A stretch of 28,488 nt of DNA from JBDHTS01 sp044220535. Lineage in GTDB: Bacteria; Pseudomonadota; Alphaproteobacteria; Micavibrionales; Micavibrionaceae. The first letter of the stretch is position 1. Each line of letters starts with the position of its first letter. Of the stretch, positions 24,201 to 28,488 are shown in pieces. The translations under genes and the position numbers were made by a program. Location of the stretch: NCBI GenBank assembly GCA_044220535.1, contig JBGAQU010000031.1:1-28488 (forward strand), in the 5' to 3' direction. Under the pieces are notes generated by a model, which did not search any database, had not been told where the DNA came from, and was given only the letters and a program-made list of their open reading frames with translations.

Positions 24201-25093
24201 TTCCTGATCTCCACGCCCTGATCGGACGGTTTGTAGATGATGCTGGACGGGTTTTGCTTGACCTTGTCGGCGACGTCGCGGATGGATTTCGCCATGGACT
24301 GCGCGTCGCGGCTGGCTGCCGTGATCTGGCGCAGGCCTTCATCGGTGAATTTATTGATGTTGGCCTCGTTGGTGGCCAGGATGTTGTTCAGCTTCGACAC
24401 GGTCTGGTCAAGCTGTTCCGCCGCGCGGTTCATGCGTTCCATGGTGGGCGCGAAGCCGTCGCTGGCGGCGTTCAGATTGGCAAGTGCGCTGGTCGCGTTG
24501 GTGACGTTCTGTTCACTTAATATACCGTTCAGGTCGCGCGACATATGTTCGATATTGGTGAGTGTCTGCGTCATCATCTGCAGGTTCTCAGGCGTCATGA
24601 AATTGTTCACCTTGGTGGTGATTTCGATCAGCTGTTTGTTGATGGCGGGGATATCCTGAAAAATCCGCCCCAGCTGCGTCCCGCTGCCCTGAATGATGGG
24701 ATAGCGTTCGCCATCCATGCGAAGCGGCGGGTCATTATCCCCCGGCTGCGTCTCCAGTTGGACGAAGACAAGGCCCGTGACGCCCAGCGTTGCAAGGGAC
24801 GCTGTGGTTTTGGAACGGACAGGCGTGTTGTCGCTGACTTCCACATCCACCTTGATCAGATCGTTGCGGCCGGGGACCAGGCGGATGGCGGCGACCTTAC
24901 CGACGGCGACGCCTTTGTATTGTACGTTCGCGCCTTCGTTCAGGCCGCTGACCGGATCGGTGAAGAAAATCGTGTAGCGGTCATAATGGCGCGTGTCATG
25001 CGTGCCCGCCAGCCACAGTACAAAGCCGACCGCAAACACCAATGCGGCGCTGACGAACAATCCGACGATAAAATAATGCGCGTCTTTTTCCAT
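24197..25093 (-). CDS. mlaD: MlaD/MCE-family lipid transport protein
   Basis: The 298-residue protein has one N-terminal TM anchor (about 8-29, FIVGLFVSAALVFAVGFVLW) and an MCE domain (about 38-120) with the signature DPVSGLNEGANVQYKGVAVG and LVPGRNDLIKVDVEV. A long helical C-terminal region follows (LIEITTKVNNFMTPENLQMM and onward to about 270), which in single-MCE proteins forms helices below the ring. It should be anchored in the inner membrane and form a hexameric periplasmic channel for phospholipids, working with the MlaF-like ATPase and the STAS-MlaE permease. It is tightly packed: 4 nt after mlaF and overlapping the lipoprotein gene by 4 nt. Confidence 0.93.
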   Translation of the reverse strand: MEKDAHYFIVGLFVSAALVFAVGFVLWLAGTHDTRHYDRYTIFFTDPVSGLNEGANVQYKGVAVGKVAAIRLVPGRNDLIKVDVEVSDNTPVRSKTTASLATLGVTGLVFVQLETQPGDNDPPLRMDGERYPIIQGSGTQLGRIFQDIPAINKQLIEITTKVNNFMTPENLQMMTQTLTNIEHMSRDLNGILSEQNVTNATSALANLNAASDGFAPTMERMNRAAEQLDQTVSKLNNILATNEANINKFTDEGLRQITAASRDAQSMAKSIRDVADKVKQNPSSIIYKPSDQGVEIRK

Positions 25094-25097
25094 GGGA

Positions 25098-25853
25098 TTA
25101 TCCTGCTTTTACTCCGGCAGCCGCTCGCATCCGCGGCCCGTTGAAATATTCCTGGATCCAGGGATGGCTGGATTTCATCAATTCGTCAAGCGTTCCGACC
25201 ACGACTTTTTTGTCCACCAGAACCGCGATGCGATCACAGATCGTGACCAGCGTGTCGAGGTCGTGGGTGATGATCAGGACGCTTAAGCCCAGAGCGTCGC
25301 GCAGGGACAGGGTCAGCTGGTCGAAGGCGGCGGCGGCGATGGGGTCGAGGCCTGCCGTCGGTTCGTCAAAGAACAGGATCTGCGGATCGAGGGCGAGGGC
25401 GCGTGCCAGGGCCGCACGCTTCACCATGCCGCCGGACAGCTGCGACGGGAATTTGTCGGCAGCGTCCTGTTTTAAGCCCACCATGCCCAGTTTCAGGCGG
25501 GCCAGATCTTCCATTTCTTGTCGAGAAAGGCCTGTATGTTCCCGCATCGGCAGGGCGATATTGTCGAGGACGGTCAGGCCGGAAAACAACGCGCCGTTCT
25601 GGAACAGCACGCCCCATTTCTTCTGCGCGTTCTGGCGTTCTTCGGATGAAAGCACGTGGCCGTCGATCAGTACTTCACCTTCATTTGGTTTATGCAGGCC
25701 CAAGATTGTGCGCAACAGGACGGATTTGCCGGAGCCGGAGCCGCCAACCAGGCCGAGGATTTCGTTTTCATTCAGCGTCAGGCTGACACCGTCATGGACG
25801 GTCTGGCTGCCGAAGCGGTTGACGATGTTGCGGGTTTCGACGGGTGCGGTCAT
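25098..25853 (-). CDS. mlaF: MlaF-like ATPase of a lipid ABC transporter
   Basis: The 251-residue ATPase has Walker A GGSGSGKS (37-44), Q-loop LFQNGALFSGLTVLDN (83-98), signature QLSGGMVKRAALARAL (138-153), Walker B ILFFDEPTAGLD (159-170) and the H-loop ITHD. The FQ-GALF and SGGM-KR variants are typical of MlaF/MkI-type ATPases that pair with MlaE permeases. It sits on the inner face of the inner membrane. The permease gene lies 236 nt upstream, separated by palindromic repeat copy 3. The MCE gene follows after 4 nt. Confidence 0.94.
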   Translation of the reverse strand: MTAPVETRNIVNRFGSQTVHDGVSLTLNENEILGLVGGSGSGKSVLLRTILGLHKPNEGEVLIDGHVLSSEERQNAQKKWGVLFQNGALFSGLTVLDNIALPMREHTGLSRQEMEDLARLKLGMVGLKQDAADKFPSQLSGGMVKRAALARALALDPQILFFDEPTAGLDPIAAAAFDQLTLSLRDALGLSVLIITHDLDTLVTICDRIAVLVDKKVVVGTLDELMKSSHPWIQEYFNGPRMRAAAGVKAG

Positions 25854-25886
25854 ATCATACGCCTCGCATCCCCCAATACCCCGCTG

Positions 25887-26048
25887 TCATCCCGGCGAAA
25901 GCCGGGACCCATGCGAACTGGGCGCATTGCCGAAGGCTGGTTTATGCACGGATCTTGAAGCCCGGAGCGCACGAGAAAATTCGCTTTCATTCTTCGCCAT
26001 TTGCGATTTCCGCACCCTCGCATGGGTCCCGGCTTTCGCCGGGATGAC
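25887..26048. repeat. Palindromic repeat, copy 3 (162 bp, longer core)
   Basis: The left arm (25887-25913, GTCATCCCGGCGAAAGCCGG then GACCCAT, extended by GCG) is the inverted complement of the right arm (26019-26048, CGCATGGGTCCCGGCTTTCG then CCGGGATGAC). About 100 unique bases lie between. The outer bases (GTCATCCC...GGGATGAC) match copies 1 and 2, but the inner arm differs (GCGAAAGCCGGGACCCATGCG). It sits between mlaE and mlaF inside the operon. Confidence 0.87.
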
Positions 26049-26089
26049 GTCAATAGATAGGGCGTGGACAATAATTCGTAAGGCATATT

Positions 26090-27181
26090 CTATATCTTCA
26101 ACTGTGCGAAAAGGATGGAGAACACGGCGTCCATCAGGATCACCAGAAAGATGGACTGCACCACCGCCACAGTGGTCAGGCGGCCGACGCTTTCGGCGGA
26201 GCCGGAGACGTTCATGCCCTGATAGGTGCCGATGGCGGCGATCAGGAAGGCAAACACCGGCGCCTTGATCATGCCGACGAAAAACATCATCGGTGTGCCG
26301 ACATTCGACGCGCGGGTCATGAACATATCGAGCGGAACATCCAGCAGCGTGATCGCCATCACCGCGCCGCCCGCCATGCCGACAATATCCGCGATAAAAG
26401 TCAGCATCGGCAGTGCGATCAGAAGCGCGGTCAGGCGCGGCAGGACAAGGATTTCGATAGGGTCGAGTCCGATGGTTTTCAGCGCGTCCACTTCCTCCCG
26501 CAGCTTCATCACGCCGATTTCGGCGGCGAAGGCGGAACCGGACCGGCCCGCCACCATGATCGCGGTTATCAATACGCCCATTTCACGGAGCAAAGAAATG
26601 ACAGTCAGGTCCACAGTGAACAGGCTCGCGCCGAATTTTTGCAGCTGGATCGATGCCTGATAGGCGATGACCATGCTCATCAAGAAGGACAGCAGGGCGA
26701 CGATGGGGATCGCCTGAATGCCTGTTTCCTGGATATGCCGGACGATGGACGCGATGCGGAAATGGCGCGGGTGGCGGAAATTCGCCAGGAAGCGCAGGGC
26801 GATCATGCCGATAAAGCAGACAAATTCATAAACAAAAGCGAGAAACTGTTCCGTGTAATAGCCAATGCCGCCGAACAGCTGGAACAATCCGGAGGCCTGT
26901 TTGGTTTTTTCAGGCCGGTCCTGATTTTTCGGCAGGAAGTCGAGCAGTTTTCGCTGGCGGTCGGTCAGGAGACCGGATGCGCGGCCGCTCTCCAGAAGGG
27001 TTTTCAGCGCCTCGGCCCCCGCCGTATCCAGCCGTTCGATGCCGGAGGCGTCGACGGTAAAATCCTGCCCGGTGATGGCGGGCTGCGTATCCTCAACCGC
27101 GCGGCGCAATTGAGGCACGGTAAAGATCGTCCATTCGCCGGACAGTGTCAGGGCCGGGGGGCCGCCCTGGCGCTGGACCAT
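26090..27181 (-). CDS. mlaE: MlaE-family lipid ABC transporter permease with N-terminal STAS domain
   Basis: The protein (363 residues from the chosen start) has a STAS-like domain in about its first 90 residues (LTLSGEWTIFTVPQLRRAVE, then FTVDASGIERLDTAGAEAL), a linker, and an MlaE permease domain. In the permease domain, GIQAIPIVALLSFLMSMVIA, LLREMGVLITAIMVAGRSGS and IGVMKLREEVDALKTIGLDP are the family's strongest motifs. STAS-MlaE fusion is common in Alphaproteobacteria, whereas in E. coli MlaB is a separate protein. I chose the ATG at 27179-27181 (MVQRQGG) because AGGA lies 7 nt before it. An ATG at 27215-27217 would add 12 residues without a ribosome site. It is the first gene of the operon and diverges from the yceI-like gene. 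Confidence 0.92.
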   Translation of the reverse strand: MVQRQGGPPALTLSGEWTIFTVPQLRRAVEDTQPAITGQDFTVDASGIERLDTAGAEALKTLLESGRASGLLTDRQRKLLDFLPKNQDRPEKTKQASGLFQLFGGIGYYTEQFLAFVYEFVCFIGMIALRFLANFRHPRHFRIASIVRHIQETGIQAIPIVALLSFLMSMVIAYQASIQLQKFGASLFTVDLTVISLLREMGVLITAIMVAGRSGSAFAAEIGVMKLREEVDALKTIGLDPIEILVLPRLTALLIALPMLTFIADIVGMAGGAVMAITLLDVPLDMFMTRASNVGTPMMFFVGMIKAPVFAFLIAAIGTYQGMNVSGSAESVGRLTTVAVVQSIFLVILMDAVFSILFAQLKI

Positions 27182-27235
27182 GATAAAGTCCTGTCTTGCC
27201 GCGTGTTTGTGATTCATGCCGCTATCTTACAGGGA

Positions 27236-27832
27236 ATGGATGGCTACCAACACAATTTCCGCCGTTTTTGTTCACAAAAAACCGCTTGCTCTGTACATGC
27301 GGACCAGTCCGCACACGCCGCCGCCGAAACCTTCGTATTCGACCCCAACCATACCAGCGTGTTATGGCATGCCAACCATTTCGGTTTTTCCAACCCGATG
27401 GGCCGGTTTGGCATTAAAGACGGTTCGGTGACGCTGGACCAGGCCAACCCTTCAGCCAGTTCCGTGGATGTGACCATTGATACGGAGAGCCTGGCCACCG
27501 GCATCGATAAATTCAATGAACACATCAAGAGCAAGGATTTCATTGACGCCAAAACCTTCCCGACCGCGACCTTCAAAAGCACGAAGGTGGATGTGACGGG
27601 TAAGGATACCGCAAAGGTTACGGGCGACCTGACCTTCCACGGCGTCACCAAACCGGTTGTTCTGGATGTAAAGCTGAACAAAATCGGCGAGCATCCGATG
27701 AACAAGAAGAACACAGCCGGATTCTCCGCCACTACAACTATCAAGCGTTCGGATTTTGGCGTCTCCGCCTATGTCCCGAATGTGTCGGATGAGATCAAGC
27801 TGGATATCGAGGCGGAAGCCAGCGTGAAGTAA
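27236..27832 (+). CDS. YceI-family lipid-binding protein with an unclear N-terminus
   Basis: From residue 31 on, the sequence is a full YceI lipocalin-like domain: ETFVFDPNHTSVLWHANHFG, FSNPMGRFGIKDGSV, SVDVTIDTESLATG, DKFNEHIKSKDFIDAKTFP, DLTFHGVTKPVVLDV and SDFGVSAYVPNVSDEIKLDI. Such proteins are usually secreted and bind isoprenoid-type lipids. AHAAAETF looks like a signal cleavage site, but the 30 residues before it in this frame have no hydrophobic core. The in-frame ATG (27236) is only 1 nt from AGGG. The ATG at 27240, in another frame (MATNTISAVFV), has the better-spaced ribosome site. A frameshift near the start is therefore possible. It diverges from mlaE and ends at a strong terminator. 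Confidence 0.85.
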   Translation: MDGYQHNFRRFCSQKTACSVHADQSAHAAAETFVFDPNHTSVLWHANHFGFSNPMGRFGIKDGSVTLDQANPSASSVDVTIDTESLATGIDKFNEHIKSKDFIDAKTFPTATFKSTKVDVTGKDTAKVTGDLTFHGVTKPVVLDVKLNKIGEHPMNKKNTAGFSATTTIKRSDFGVSAYVPNVSDEIKLDIEAEASVK

Positions 27833-27846
27833 AGTTTATGTTTTTT

Positions 27847-27885
27847 AAACACGGCATGCTCCTACGCATGCCGTGTTTATTTTTT
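27847..27885 (+). terminator. Strong intrinsic terminator after the yceI-like gene
   Basis: AAACACGGCATGC (27847-27859) and GCATGCCGTGTTT (27866-27878) form a perfect 13-bp stem with a 6-nt loop (TCCTAC), followed by TTTTTT (27880-27885). On the minus strand the tail is A-rich, so it mainly serves the plus-strand gene. Its T-run overlaps the stop codon of the convergent minus-strand gene. Confidence 0.93.
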
Positions 27886-28488
27886 AAGTCATCACAAGCC
27901 TGATCTGCGCAGGTACAGACGCAGGTCTTTGACGTGCAATCCCGGTTTTAGTAAATACAGTTTCGCCGGCGTGAGGGGCGAGCAGGGGGTCATCGTCCAG
28001 ATAGGCATCGTTCGGTCCGGCTTTTAAGCCGAACTCCGGTGATAAAGGTTGCCCGGATATAAACCGGATTTCTTCCGCGGTCGGCAGGCGCAATCCGGGA
28101 TGGTCTGCCTGTGCCGCACTTACAAGTGCATCGGCATCGGCGGGCGACGTATCTGGGCGATCTTTAGCTTCAACATATAATGGTCTGTTTACCATCCCGG
28201 CATCAGGGCCAGGGGACATGCCGGCATAAACCAGACCGGCCTGCGGATGGCCTTCGGGCATGATATCGCCGACATCCCCAACGGGCATGGCGAATTTGTT
28301 ATCGGAGCCCGGCCATGTGCGGTATTCCACATCTTCGGGGTTTATCGATTCCCGATGGAGCGGTTCTATGGTCTTATCTGCCAACAAAACGGAAGCAGGT
28401 GCATCCGCCGAAGTGGGTAGTGTGGGAACGGGTCCTTCAATAGAACTAGGTACGATCTCAAAGGCGGTGCTGACAAGCGCGTCATACT
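27884..28488 (-). CDS. Unrecognised protein, N-terminus beyond right edge
   Basis: The frame is open from the right edge of the window to TAA at 27884-27886, so about 200 C-terminal residues are visible. A TTG at 28385-28387 can be read as a start but nothing supports it, and the frame continues upstream (YDALVSTAFEIVPSS...). The sequence is rich in Pro, Ala and Asp, with no TM helix or clear repeat. GLRLPTAEEIRFISGQ and the last residues AQIRLVMT faintly recall the RLPTEAEWE and GFRLV motifs of formylglycine-generating-enzyme-like (C-type-lectin fold) domains. That link is weak. No function is assigned. Confidence 0.7.
   Translation of the reverse strand, partial: YDALVSTAFEIVPSSIEGPVPTLPTSADAPASVLLADKTIEPLHRESINPEDVEYRTWPGSDNKFAMPVGDVGDIMPEGHPQAGLVYAGMSPGPDAGMVNRPLYVEAKDRPDTSPADADALVSAAQADHPGLRLPTAEEIRFISGQPLSPEFGLKAGPNDAYLDDDPLLAPHAGETVFTKTGIARQRPASVPAQIRLVMT

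Noticed and set aside
18337..26048. CRISPR array from the repeated GC-rich units
   Set aside because: The units are kilobases apart, palindromic, and have no regular spacers or cas genes.
25141..26268. 375-codon plus-strand open frame across mlaF, repeat copy 3 and mlaE
   Set aside because: It is antisense to two recognised transporter genes, and its sequence is Ser/Arg-rich shadow coding.
26639..27235. Upstream in-frame extension of the YceI-like gene
   Set aside because: The extra 199 codons are antisense to the mlaE gene and show no domain. The YceI domain begins after about 27320.
1..28488. tRNA or rRNA genes
   Set aside because: No T-arm GTTCRANNC with a matching acceptor stem was seen in the intergenic gaps by eye. 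A tRNAscan run would be decisive.

Overview
The window looks like chromosomal DNA of an alphaproteobacterium of moderate GC content. The evidence is a Pcs-type phosphatidylcholine synthase close to the rhizobial type, an Mla-like lipid transport operon whose permease carries an N-terminal STAS domain, and a ydbH-ynbE-ydbL envelope operon. The order cannot be fixed from this sequence alone.

Layout. Positions 1-3908 hold acyl-CoA metabolism: a thiolase (cut by the left edge) and an acyl-CoA synthetase on the minus strand, divergent from a MaoC-like double-hotdog protein. Positions 3919-6602 (minus) hold pcs and the ydbH-ynbE-ydbL operon, so phospholipid synthesis sits beside inter-membrane lipid transport. 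Positions 6603-7159 are non-coding apart from a possible 9-codon leader peptide, and contain a promoter-like site and overlapping hairpins that resemble an attenuator. Positions 7160-12060 (plus) hold the least familiar part: a 577-residue coiled-coil protein, a ClpB/ClpA-like double AAA+ ATPase whose first ATPase site lacks the Walker A lysine, and a one-TM membrane protein whose reading frame is broken or shifted. Positions 12126-16841 (minus) hold a cytoplasmic GH35 beta-galactosidase-like enzyme and an SbmA/ABCD-type ABC half-transporter. Positions 17064-18275 (minus) hold a BaiN/HI0933-type flavoprotein.

Positions 18423-22466 (minus) are the remains of an RND efflux pump operon (membrane fusion protein plus HAE1-type transporter), with pieces scattered over all three frames. 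Positions 22545-27181 (minus) form one operon: STAS-MlaE permease, MlaF ATPase, MlaD/MCE protein, auxiliary lipoprotein, and a CDF zinc exporter. A YceI protein (27236-27832, plus) diverges from it and ends at a strong terminator. The right edge cuts an unrecognised minus-strand gene.

Three palindromic repeats of one general type (arms like GTCATSCCSGCG...CGSGSATGAC) lie at 18337-18420, 24088-24173 and 25887-26048. One abuts the RND stop codon, one lies inside the signal-peptide region of the auxiliary lipoprotein gene, and one separates the lipid transport permease and ATPase genes.

The best candidate for an undescribed system is the leader plus three-gene cassette at 6731-12060. Its function is not known to me. 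A TelA-like architecture for the first protein and a membrane-linked remodelling ATPase for the second are inferences only.
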